From Amorphus sp040750475 (lineage in GTDB: Bacteria; Pseudomonadota; Alphaproteobacteria; Rhizobiales; Amorphaceae): a stretch of DNA of 64,000 nt. The notes beneath the pieces are model-generated. The model was not told the DNA's origin, made no database searches, and saw only the letters and a list, made by a program, of their open reading frames with translations. Made by a program: the position numbers and the translations under genes. Location: assembly GCF_040750475.1 (NCBI RefSeq), contig NZ_JABJVY010000010.1, forward strand, positions 111,893-175,892. Reading direction: 5' to 3'. Of this stretch, positions 1 through 7,199 are shown piece after piece (position 1 is the first letter of the stretch; the number at the start of each line of letters is the position of its first letter).

Positions 1-277
1 CGGAGAGCTTCTCCGGATCGCCCAACAGGCCCAGCCGGACGAGGTAGCCGTGCGCGGCCAGAAGGCGCGCCGCGACGAAGCCATCGCCCCCATTGTTGCC
101 CGGCCCCGCCATCACCGCCACGCGGGCCCCTGGAGGATGACGGCGGATGACGGCGTCGGCGACGCCCCGTCCAGCCCGCTCCATCAGGGCTTGGCCCGGC
201 GTCCCTGCCTCGATCGCATAACGGTCCGCCCGGCCCATCTCCTCCGGGGTTAACAGCTCCAGCATCACGGCCCACAT
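1..277 (-). CDS. nnrE: NAD(P)H-hydrate epimerase, 5' part only (runs off the left edge)
   Basis: The reverse strand encodes about 92 residues of a YjeF N-terminal domain protein, which epimerises damaged NADHX/NADPHX so that a dehydratase can repair it. The diagnostic GPGNNGGDGF nucleotide-binding motif is visible, preceded by a helix with the family pattern of an early LTPEEM and a later alanine/glycine-rich segment. The start is either the ATG at 277 or the in-frame ATG at 265, which gives the more typical beginning MLELLTPEEM. The 3' part, and any fused dehydratase domain, lies outside the window, so it cannot be said whether this is NnrE alone or the bifunctional Nnr. It diverges from glnB. 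Confidence 0.85.
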   Translation of the reverse strand, partial: MWAVMLELLTPEEMGRADRYAIEAGTPGQALMERAGRGVADAVIRRHPPGARVAVMAGPGNNGGDGFVAARLLAAHGYLVRLGLLGDPEKLS

Positions 278-762
278 CCAATTCTGTCCCGCCTCATGCT
301 TTCAGGCGGTTCTCATCTCCATTCTATGCCGATTTCGGCCACTCGCATCGACCCCGATGCGAAACACGGCCGCGAGCCCCCTCATGACCGAATCGGAAGG
401 TCTTCCCAGGCTCGGATGGAGAGATCCGCTCGGGAAGCGATCGCGGTCGCACAAAGGCTTTGCACTGCAATCGACCAACTTTTAATCAGAATGCATAATA
501 AATGGACAAATCGCTGCATCGCTCGGTTTGCCTCGGAATATCGGGCCATCGCCGGCTGTGCGACGGTGGCCGGACGCCCGAAGGAGAAGCGCGCGATTGT
601 CACGCGGATGTGCCATGATCTGGCGCGCTCGCGGCGTGTTTCGAAGCGTTTGCGGCGAATTGTCGAGTATCGTCAGGGTTGCGCCAAGGTGGCACGGCCC
701 ATGCTATAGCGTCTGGGGATCGGCAACGGCCGATTTCAGTTGGAGCCGCGGAAAGAGAGGCG
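278..762. other. Intergenic region upstream of glnB
   Basis: This 485-base gap separates the divergent epimerase gene and glnB. Open frames exist on both strands (for example 296-709 on plus) but have no recognisable domain and overlap one another, so I do not call a gene. The right end holds the sigma-54 type promoter listed separately; the AT-richer patch around 478-505 could hold a housekeeping promoter, but no convincing hexamer pair was seen. Confidence 0.6.
690..704 (+). promoter_or_regulatory. Sigma-54 type promoter (-24/-12) of glnB-glnA
   Basis: TGGCAC, five bases, then ATGC: this matches the RpoN consensus TGGCAC-N5-TTGC with the invariant GG and GC at the correct spacing. It would start transcription near 716, about 47 bases before the glnB ATG. 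NtrC/RpoN control of glnB-glnA is established in related alphaproteobacteria. No clean NtrC dyad was identified upstream. Confidence 0.65.
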
Positions 763-1101
763 ATGAAGAAGATCGAAGCGATCATCAAGCCGTTCAAGCT
801 CGATGAGGTAAAAGAGGCGCTCCAAGAGGTTGGCCTGCAGGGAATCACCGTCACCGAAGCCAAGGGCTTCGGACGCCAGAAAGGCCATACCGAGCTCTAT
901 CGCGGGGCGGAGTACGTGGTCGACTTCCTGCCGAAGGTCAAAGTAGAGATCGTGCTTGCCGACGAACTAGTCGAGAAGGCTGTGGATTCGATCCGCAATG
1001 CGGCCCAAACGGGACGCATCGGCGACGGCAAGATTTTCGTATCCAACGTCGAGGATGCGATCCGCATCCGCACCGGCGAGACCGGCCTCGACGCGATCTG
1101 A
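763..1101 (+). CDS. glnB: Nitrogen regulatory protein P-II
   Basis: The 112-residue protein has the normal PII length and sequence. It begins MKKIEAIIKPFKL and carries the T-loop segment GHTELYRGAEY, whose Tyr51 is the uridylylation site used by GlnD. PII proteins sense 2-oxoglutarate, ATP/ADP and glutamine and control NtrB/NtrC and glutamine synthetase adenylylation. The ATG at 763 is chosen because it gives the canonical N-terminus and follows the purine-rich GAAAGAGAGG; longer in-frame starts give non-homologous leader sequence. glnA follows after 73 bases and is probably co-transcribed from the sigma-54 type promoter at 690-704. Very secure call; GlnK is less likely because of the glnA linkage. 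Confidence 0.97.
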   Translation: MKKIEAIIKPFKLDEVKEALQEVGLQGITVTEAKGFGRQKGHTELYRGAEYVVDFLPKVKVEIVLADELVEKAVDSIRNAAQTGRIGDGKIFVSNVEDAIRIRTGETGLDAI

Positions 1102-1174
1102 GCCCCCTCGAGTCCGCCTCCTCCTCCGTGTTCCACCACCCAGGTAACAATCCAAAAAATCTGAGGATGATTTC

Positions 1175-2584
1175 ATGAGCACAGCCCAAGACGTCTTGCA
1201 GACGATCAAGGACAAAGACGTTAAGTTCCTTGACTTGCGCTTCTCCGACCCGCGCGGCAAGCTGCAGCACGTCACGATGGACATCGCCGTGGTCGACGAA
1301 GACATGTTCGCCGACGGCGTGATGTTCGACGGTTCGTCGATCGCTGGCTGGAAGGCGATCAACGAGTCCGACATGACGCTGATGCCCGACCCGGAGACCG
1401 CGCATATCGACCCGTTCTTCGCGCAGACGACCATGTCGATCTTCTGCGACATCCTCGATCCCGTCACCGGCGAGGCCTACAACCGCGATCCGCGCACGAC
1501 CGCGAAGAAAGCCGAAGCCTACGTGAAGACCACCGGCGTTGGCGACAGCGTGTTCTTCGGCCCGGAAGCCGAGTTCTTCGTGTTCGACGACGTCCGCTTC
1601 GTCACCGAGCCCTACGACACAGGCTTCCAGATCGATTCCATCGAGCTGCCGTCCAACATGGGCACCGAGTACGAGACCGGCAACCTCGGTCACCGTCCGC
1701 GCACCAAGGGCGGCTACTTCCCGGTTCCGCCGATCGATAGCGCCCAGGACATGCGCTCCGAGATGCTGTCGGTGATGGCCGAAATGGGCGTCTCCGTCGA
1801 AAAGCACCACCACGAGGTGGCCGCCGCCCAGCACGAGCTCGGCCTGAAGTTCGCGCCGATGACGCTCGTCGCCGACCACATGCAGATCTACAAGTACGTG
1901 GTGCATCAGGTCGCCAACGCCTACGGCAAGACCGCGACCTTCATGCCGAAGCCGGTGTTCGGAGACAACGGCACGGGCATGCACTGCCATCAGTCGATCT
2001 GGAAGGAAGGCAAGCCGGTGTTCGCCGGCAACCTCTACGCCGACCTGTCGGAAGAGTGCCTGTTCTACATCGGCGGCATCCTGAAGCACGCCAAGTCGAT
2101 CAACGCCTTCACCAACCCGTCGACCAACTCCTACAAGCGTCTGGTCCCAGGCTATGAGGCGCCGGTGTTGCTCGCCTATTCCGCGCGCAACCGGTCGGCG
2201 TCCTGCCGCATCCCGTTCGGCTCCTCGCCGAAGGCCAAGCGCGTCGAAGTCCGCTTCCCGGATCCGTCGGCGAACCCCTATCTGGCCTACACCTCCATGC
2301 TGATGGCCGGCCTCGACGGCATCAAGAACAAGATCCATCCCGGCGACGCGATGGACAAGAACCTCTACGACCTGCCGCCGGAGGAGCTCAAAGAGATTCC
2401 GACCGTCTGCGCCAGCCTGCGTGAAGCGCTGGAGTCGCTCGACGCCGACCGCGATTATCTCAAGGCCGGCGGCGTGATGGACGATGACCAGATCGACGCC
2501 TACATCGAGCTCAAGATGGAGGAAGTGATCCGGTTCGAGCACATGCCGCATCCGGTCGAGTTCGACATGTACTACTCGGTCTAA
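1175..2584 (+). CDS. glnA: Glutamine synthetase, type I
   Basis: The 469-residue protein catalyses ATP-dependent formation of glutamine from glutamate and ammonia as a cytoplasmic dodecamer. It has the GSI N-terminal beta-grasp domain followed by the catalytic domain; FGPEAEFFVFD and the HHEVA segment (metal and ATP sites) and NRSASCRIP are recognisable. Tyr398 within NLYDLPPEE corresponds to the adenylylation tyrosine, so the enzyme should be controlled by GlnE, consistent with its PII neighbour. Length is normal for the beta subtype. The ATG follows AGGATGATTTC. Hairpins and a strong terminator lie downstream. Confidence 0.98.
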   Translation: MSTAQDVLQTIKDKDVKFLDLRFSDPRGKLQHVTMDIAVVDEDMFADGVMFDGSSIAGWKAINESDMTLMPDPETAHIDPFFAQTTMSIFCDILDPVTGEAYNRDPRTTAKKAEAYVKTTGVGDSVFFGPEAEFFVFDDVRFVTEPYDTGFQIDSIELPSNMGTEYETGNLGHRPRTKGGYFPVPPIDSAQDMRSEMLSVMAEMGVSVEKHHHEVAAAQHELGLKFAPMTLVADHMQIYKYVVHQVANAYGKTATFMPKPVFGDNGTGMHCHQSIWKEGKPVFAGNLYADLSEECLFYIGGILKHAKSINAFTNPSTNSYKRLVPGYEAPVLLAYSARNRSASCRIPFGSSPKAKRVEVRFPDPSANPYLAYTSMLMAGLDGIKNKIHPGDAMDKNLYDLPPEELKEIPTVCASLREALESLDADRDYLKAGGVMDDDQIDAYIELKMEEVIRFEHMPHPVEFDMYYSV

Positions 2585-2597
2585 TCAGACCGAGATT

Positions 2598-2629
2598 CTG
2601 CCGGGACAGAAACATCTCGGTCCCGGCAG
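2598..2629 (+). other. Stem-loop just after glnA
   Basis: A perfect 10-bp inverted repeat (CTGCCGGGAC / GTCCCGGCAG) with a 12-base loop starts 14 bases after the glnA stop. There is no T run, so it is more likely an mRNA 3'-stabilising hairpin than a complete terminator. A smaller hairpin (GCCCGG / CCGGGC) lies near 2700-2719. Confidence 0.5.
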
Positions 2630-2736
2630 GAGGTTAGGTTTCGCGGTCGCGGCGGTCCTGCGTGTCTGTCTTCCCGCGTTGCTTCTTGCGAAAGCGCGAA
2701 GCCCGGCTTCATACCGGGCCGCGTCACTCCAGAGGA

Positions 2737-2766
2737 AGCCCCGGCCCTTGTGCCGGGGCTTTTTTT
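2737..2766 (+). terminator. Rho-independent terminator of glnB-glnA
   Basis: A 9-bp GC-rich stem (AGCCCCGGC / GCCGGGGCT) with a 6-base loop is followed at once by seven T residues. It is a textbook intrinsic terminator on the plus strand, about 150 bases after the glnA stop. Confidence 0.9.
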
Positions 2767-2966
2767 GGTGCGAGACATTTTGGGACCCGAACCGGTCCTC
2801 CTCTGTCTGTACGCACTTTCGCAGGGCCGTGTCGGCAACGAATCTGTTCTCCGCCTATGGAACTCTCTCCGGCCGGATGCGGTTCTCCGAATGGAACCCA
2901 TCATGTTCGTAGCTATTGGCCCGCGTAGGACAGTCTCGCGGCGCCGCTCGACCGGAGGAGAGAAGC

Positions 2967-3224
2967 ATGAGAGTCCTGGTCATCCTCGCCTTTGTTGCGG
3001 GTAGTCTTGCCGCCTGCAGCCCCTATTCCTCGAGCGACCGCGCGCTCGCCGGCGGTGCGATCGGTGGCGCGTCGGGCGCCGCGATTGGTGCTGCGGCCGG
3101 AGGCTCGACGGGAGCGGCACTGGCGGGTGGCGCGATCGGTGCAGGTGCCGGGGCCCTCGCCGGCGCGGCGACCACGCCGAAAGCCTGCCGCGATCGCTAT
3201 GGCCGTGCGGTGGCTTGCCCGTAA
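2967..3224 (+). CDS. Small glycine-zipper lipoprotein (copy 1)
   Basis: An 85-residue protein with a short hydrophobic signal and a lipobox L-A-A-C ending at Cys17, so it is predicted to be lipidated and kept in the envelope. Residues 26-66 are almost entirely Gly and Ala in GxxxG-like repeats (glycine zipper), a pattern of membrane-associating helices. It ends with the CRDRYG and VACP elements containing two Cys. The ATG is preceded by an excellent GGAGGAGAGAAGC ribosome-binding site. Copy 2 (3413-3667) has the same architecture, so these are tandem paralogues, each with its own 3' hairpin. Function is unknown; this class is often annotated as YMGG-like or osmotically inducible envelope protein. 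Confidence 0.85.
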   Translation: MRVLVILAFVAGSLAACSPYSSSDRALAGGAIGGASGAAIGAAAGGSTGAALAGGAIGAGAGALAGAATTPKACRDRYGRAVACP

Positions 3225-3252
3225 CGGTGTACAGCCAATTTCACTTTTTGGA

Positions 3253-3285
3253 GCCGGTCGTCGTTCGGGACGGCCGGCTTTTTTT
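3253..3285 (+). terminator. Intrinsic terminator after lipoprotein copy 1
   Basis: A 10-bp stem with one G-T wobble (GCCGGTCGTC / GACGGCCGGC), a 6-base loop and seven T residues, starting 29 bases after the stop codon. Confidence 0.85.
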
Positions 3286-3412
3286 GTCGGCCTCGTGCAA
3301 GCTACGCGGCATAGCATTGTCGAAAATCACTTGCCGGGAAGAACCATTCACGTCTCTATGAGCGAAAGAGGTGCCGCACTGGTCACCGGCATTTTAAAAA
3401 GAAGGGAATCCG

Positions 3413-3667
3413 ATGAAGTTCGTCCTCGTCGCCGCGATTGCGCTTGGCCTTGCCGCCTGCAGTGCCAATTCGACCCGTGATCGGGCCCTGGTGGGCGGTG
3501 CGGTCGGGGCCGGCACAGGGGCCGTGATCGCAGGCGCTGCGGCCGGAACCGGGGGCGCGGCCTTGGCCGGCGGCATCATCGGCGGCGCCGCGGGCGCGAT
3601 TCTTGGCGGCGCGACGGCCCCGAAAGCCTGCCGCGACTACTACGGCAACCCGGTTCGCTGCCCGTAG
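3413..3667 (+). CDS. Small glycine-zipper lipoprotein (copy 2)
   Basis: An 84-residue paralogue of the preceding gene. The signal peptide ends in a lipobox L-A-A-C with Cys16 as the lipidation site, followed by a Gly/Ala-rich glycine zipper over about residues 27-66 and a C-terminal tail CRDYYG...VRCP. The tail matches copy 1 in the pattern CRDxYGxxVxCP, so the two Cys are likely functional, perhaps as a disulphide. The start follows AGAAGGGAATCCG. The 188-base gap between the copies contains the copy 1 terminator, so each is probably an independent transcript. No specific function can be given. Confidence 0.85.
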   Translation: MKFVLVAAIALGLAACSANSTRDRALVGGAVGAGTGAVIAGAAAGTGGAALAGGIIGGAAGAILGGATAPKACRDYYGNPVRCP

Positions 3668-3686
3668 CTTATAGCTGCCTATAGTT

Positions 3687-3709
3687 GTGGCCCTCCCTAT
3701 TCGGGCCAC
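3687..3709. terminator. Possible shared hairpin at a convergent gene end
   Basis: A 7-bp stem (GTGGCCC / GGGCCAC) with a 9-base loop lies where lipoprotein copy 2 (plus) meets the sulfatase-family gene (minus). There is no T run, so termination strength is doubtful. The hairpin overlaps the stop codon region of the minus-strand gene. Confidence 0.4.
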
Positions 3710-5223
3710 TCCCTCCGCCATACGACACCGTCTTTCGTCAGCGCCGAAAGTGCCAACGTCTGGTCCAGATGTGCTGCGCGGTGCGCAAGCAGCCGCTCCG
3801 CGCAGTGAAGCCTGAGATCGCGATAGGCGGGATCGTCGGCAACGTTGCGCGTCTCTGCCGGATCGGCCGCGAGATCGAAGAGAAGCGGCGGCAGATCTGC
3901 GAAGTGGACGTACTTGACATCCCGGTCGCGGAGGATCGCGAGGTTGCACTCTCGTGACGAGAGCCCGAATCGGGCCTCCGCCATCTGCCCGACCACATCG
4001 CGGAAATCGAACTCTATAAAGGCGTGGTCGCGCCAGCGCACCGGCTGGTCACCGGTCAGAAACGGCACAAGCGAACGCCCGTCTACCGCCTCCGCAGGTT
4101 CGGTCCCCATCAGTGCGCAGAGTGTCGGGAAGAGGTCTACCGCCTCTGTGAAGCTCTCCACAGCGCGCCCCGCCGTCCCGCCCGGCATCCGGACCACCAA
4201 CGGGATGTGGTAGGAGCCCTCGAAGAAGCCGCCCTTGCCGAACAAGTGATGGTCGCCCATCAGCTCGGCATGGTCGGAGGTGAACAGCACCACCGTCTCG
4301 TCCCAGGTCCCGGCCGCCTTCAGCGCGTCGAAGATGCGACCAAGCTGGGCGTCGACCTCGCCGATCATACCCCAATAGATCGCGCGAATCGCGCGCCGCT
4401 CAGCTTCGCTCCAGTCGCGCACCAGCCCCCCAGCACCCGGGATGAAATGATCCTTGCTGACCGTTTGCATCTGGAATGCGACCAGCGGATGCAGTGCCGC
4501 CTCATCGTCCGGTGAGCCCAACGCCGCAAAGCCCGGTCCCTCGTCGGGATTGTACATCGAGGCATAGGGCTCCGGCACGACGAACGGCGGATGCGGCCGG
4601 AGGAAGGAGATGTGGGCGAACCAGGGCCGCTCGGGCGCCTGCTCGCCGAGCCAATCGAGAAAGGCTTCCGTCAGAAAGGCAGTCTGGGTCTGCTCGGCCG
4701 CATAGGCCGGTGGCACCGACGAGACCTCCGGTGCGGCCGGATCGCGCGGCCTGTGGATCAGATCCGGATCAGAGACCTCCACACCCTGGCGCTTCAGCCA
4801 GGAGATCCAAGGCCGTTCGGCCTCGTCTAGCCCCTGGCGCACCGTGAAGCCGGGCATCACGCTTTCATAGGTCGTCAGCGCCGGGTCGTTCGGCGCACGC
4901 GAACGGGGGTCCGCACCGGTATCGGTGTAGCCGAACAATGTAGGATCGTAGCCGGCGCGCCGAGCGGCTTTGGCAATCGTATCGAACCGGTCGTCGAGTG
5001 GCGTGCCGTTACGGCAAACTCGGTTCGTCATCTGGTAGCGACCGGAATAGAGCACAGCCCTGGCCGGAGAACAGGGAGCAGCGTTGGCGTAATGGCGTAG
5101 GAATGCAGTGCCCTCCGCCGCCAGCCGATCAATCGCCGGCGTGCGCAGCACCGGGTGGCCGGCAACGCCGAGACTGTCCCCGCGCCATTGATCGGCGGTG
5201 ATGAACAGGATGTTCGGCTTCAT
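3697..5223 (-). CDS. Sulfatase/alkaline-phosphatase superfamily hydrolase, candidate phosphonate monoester hydrolase
   Basis: The 508-residue protein starts MKPNILFITADQWRGD with no signal peptide, so it is cytoplasmic. Asp11 is a metal ligand and Cys51 in CSPAR is the residue that would become formylglycine. The SDHAELMGDHHLFGKG segment supplies further metal and substrate ligands. Length and the GYTDTGADPR segment are compatible with the phosphonate monoester hydrolase/phosphodiesterase branch of the sulfatases rather than periplasmic arylsulfatases, but choline-sulfatase-like activity cannot be excluded. Its ATG overlaps the phnX stop (ATGA), so it is the last gene of the phosphonate operon and translationally coupled to PhnX. 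I infer that it releases a free phosphonate from an ester. The formylglycine-generating enzyme is not in the window. Confidence 0.8.
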   Translation of the reverse strand: MKPNILFITADQWRGDSLGVAGHPVLRTPAIDRLAAEGTAFLRHYANAAPCSPARAVLYSGRYQMTNRVCRNGTPLDDRFDTIAKAARRAGYDPTLFGYTDTGADPRSRAPNDPALTTYESVMPGFTVRQGLDEAERPWISWLKRQGVEVSDPDLIHRPRDPAAPEVSSVPPAYAAEQTQTAFLTEAFLDWLGEQAPERPWFAHISFLRPHPPFVVPEPYASMYNPDEGPGFAALGSPDDEAALHPLVAFQMQTVSKDHFIPGAGGLVRDWSEAERRAIRAIYWGMIGEVDAQLGRIFDALKAAGTWDETVVLFTSDHAELMGDHHLFGKGGFFEGSYHIPLVVRMPGGTAGRAVESFTEAVDLFPTLCALMGTEPAEAVDGRSLVPFLTGDQPVRWRDHAFIEFDFRDVVGQMAEARFGLSSRECNLAILRDRDVKYVHFADLPPLLFDLAADPAETRNVADDPAYRDLRLHCAERLLAHRAAHLDQTLALSALTKDGVVWRREWPE

Positions 5224-6017
5224 TCGGCCGCCGCGCGACCGGCCTCCAGCCGCTCGACCAGCTCGGGAATATCGGCAACGCTGTCGACGACGAAGTCAGC
5301 ACCGGCCGCCTTCAGCTTCGCCCCGACCCGATCGCGAATCTCCGCCTTCGTCTCCTCCGATGCGGCTGCAAGTTCGTCGGCCGTCAGCCCAGCCTCGTTG
5401 CCGGTCAGGCAGACGCCGACGGTCAGGCAGCCGGCGGCAACGCCCTCGGCGATCCCCGGCACCGTATCGTCCACCTTGATCACCGCGTCCGGCGGATAAA
5501 CGCCGAGATCGACGAAACACTTGTACATGCCGAGCGGACCCGGCCGTCCCTCCACCAGATCGTCGGCGCAGACGAGATTGTCGGGCTCGTAGCCCTGCCG
5601 GGCGGCCACAGGCAGCACATGCTCCATGATGGAGCGGGTGTAGCCAGTCGTGGAACCTATCTTCAGCCCTCGTTGCCGGAGCGTCTCGATCGCTTCGCGA
5701 GCACCGGGAATCAGGATCGCATAGTTCGCGACCACCTCCTCGTTCATGGGCACGAACACCTTGTAGACGGCATCTACATCCGCACCGGTCGGGACGTGAC
5801 CAAGCACTTTCTCCCATGCCGCCGCAATGCGGGGGGCCTTCAGCATTGCGTCGATATGATCCCACTTGGGCATGCCCATGGGGCCGCGCGCCTCCTGGAT
5901 GGTGACTGTCACGCCGAACTTGGCAAACGCCTCCACGAACACGCCCATCGGCGCGAACGAGCCGCAGTCAATGGTCGTGCCGGCCCAGTCGAACACGACA
6001 GCCTTGAACCGTCCCAT
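5220..6017 (-). CDS. phnX: Phosphonoacetaldehyde hydrolase (phosphonatase)
   Basis: The 265-residue HAD-superfamily enzyme cleaves the C-P bond of phosphonoacetaldehyde to acetaldehyde and phosphate. The nucleophile motif FDWAGTT (Asp10; Ala12 in place of the usual second Asp, as in PhnX) is present. RGPMGMPKWDH carries Lys51, the expected Schiff-base lysine of the cap domain that distinguishes PhnX from other HAD enzymes. The later KVDDTVPGI is the metal-binding motif. The gene sits between the FAD oxidoreductase (32-base gap) and the sulfatase-family hydrolase (4-base overlap). No phnW transaminase is present, so its aldehyde substrate presumably comes from the oxidoreductase. Confidence 0.93.
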   Translation of the reverse strand: MGRFKAVVFDWAGTTIDCGSFAPMGVFVEAFAKFGVTVTIQEARGPMGMPKWDHIDAMLKAPRIAAAWEKVLGHVPTGADVDAVYKVFVPMNEEVVANYAILIPGAREAIETLRQRGLKIGSTTGYTRSIMEHVLPVAARQGYEPDNLVCADDLVEGRPGPLGMYKCFVDLGVYPPDAVIKVDDTVPGIAEGVAAGCLTVGVCLTGNEAGLTADELAAASEETKAEIRDRVGAKLKAAGADFVVDSVADIPELVERLEAGRAAAE

Positions 6018-6049
6018 GTCTCACTCCCTTACATGCCCTAAAAAGGCTC

Positions 6050-7180
6050 TTACCCAAACAGATCCGCGATCGTCTCTTCGGCAATTCCAAAGGCCGTCGA
6101 CGCGCCGCATCCGGCGGTCACCACGCAGATGCGGGTCGCCTCGTCCGGCTGATCGGTGAACCGCCACCGGCCTGGCGCGCTGGCATAGGTGCCGATCCAG
6201 CGCTCTTCCACCGATCGCGCCGGTAGATCCAGAACCGCATCCATCTCGCCCAAGATCAGATCGCCCACCCGGCTCGGCACGAACGGATCCGGCGTGGCGT
6301 CGTAGTCGTGGCTATCGCCCACCACGAGCGAGCCATCCTCCGACTGGACCACGATCAGATGGACGCCGCTGCGACGCTCCTCGCCCTGTTCGCAGTCGAG
6401 AAGCTCTGCGAGCGGTTGTGCCTCGGGCAGCTCCGCATAGCCGAGATAGCGCGCCAGGCTGAGATCCGACATGACGGTTGCGCCGAGCGTGACGGGCGCC
6501 GACGGCCGCACGCGCAACATTTGCAGTTTGCAGCGGGTCGGCCGGTAGGCCGCGATCCGGTCTGAATAGAGCGTGGCGAAGTCATCGCCGGGACAAACGA
6601 CCACAGTCTCCGCGGAAATCCGTCCGCTGGAGGTGTCCAGATGCGGCGCATCGACGGCGTGAACATGGGTGCCCCAATGAAAATCCACGCCGTGGACCTC
6701 CTCCAGCCAGCGGGCAAGCAAGGGCACGGCATCCTTCGATTCCACCCGCAGCTCGTAGGGCGAATAGAGTACCGATTTCACGGTATCGGTGCGCAGCGTC
6801 GGGACATATTGCAACGCTTCGAACGGGGTCAGCCGCTGGCAGTCGTGGCCCATGTCGGTCTTCAGAAACGCCTCGATCACCGCTTCCGCCTCGCTACGGC
6901 GGGCGGCAACCACGAGCCCTTTGTGCAGCACCGGGATCCCGGCCGCCTCCGCCACCTCCATCCAGATATCCCGGCTGCGCCGCGCCATCTGCCAGCAATC
7001 GCCGGCGGCTTGGCCGGTGACCGTGATGAAGCCGAAATTCCGGATCGAGGCCCCGTTGGCACGCCGATCGCGCTCGATCACGACCACGCGCTTCCCGCTG
7101 CGTACGGCGGCGAGCGCATGCGCAAGGCCGACGATGCCCGCGCCGACGACGGCGAGATCATAGCTGATGGCGGGACGCAA
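6050..7180 (-). CDS. FAD-dependent oxidoreductase (DAO family) linked to phosphonate catabolism
   Basis: The protein has an N-terminal Rossmann FAD motif GAGIVG (Gly13, Gly15, Gly18) followed by ERD at the end of the second strand, then a D-amino-acid-oxidase/glycine-oxidase type substrate domain and a C-terminal ATAG-like segment (TAGCGAST). Members of this family are recurrently found beside phnX, and some are reported to oxidise N-methylated 2-aminoethylphosphonate to phosphonoacetaldehyde; that role fits here because phnW is absent. No ATG precedes the FAD motif in frame. I chose the TTG at 7180, which gives 376 residues and starts 19 bases after the upstream ATPase stop. The function call is firm to family level, the substrate is inferred and the start is uncertain. 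Confidence 0.8.
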   Translation of the reverse strand: MRPAISYDLAVVGAGIVGLAHALAAVRSGKRVVVIERDRRANGASIRNFGFITVTGQAAGDCWQMARRSRDIWMEVAEAAGIPVLHKGLVVAARRSEAEAVIEAFLKTDMGHDCQRLTPFEALQYVPTLRTDTVKSVLYSPYELRVESKDAVPLLARWLEEVHGVDFHWGTHVHAVDAPHLDTSSGRISAETVVVCPGDDFATLYSDRIAAYRPTRCKLQMLRVRPSAPVTLGATVMSDLSLARYLGYAELPEAQPLAELLDCEQGEERRSGVHLIVVQSEDGSLVVGDSHDYDATPDPFVPSRVGDLILGEMDAVLDLPARSVEERWIGTYASAPGRWRFTDQPDEATRICVVTAGCGASTAFGIAEETIADLFG

Positions 7181-7199
7181 ATGGCGCTCGGCGGGGCGG

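Noticed and set aside
296..709. Open frame of 137 codons upstream of glnB
   Set aside because: It overlaps the sigma-54 type promoter, has no familiar motif and is contradicted by a frame on the other strand.
938..2551. Long open frame on the strand opposite glnA (over 500 codons)
   Set aside because: High GC with strong codon bias in glnA produces open antisense frames; the translation is rich in Arg, His and Val with no domain, and glnA itself is unmistakable.
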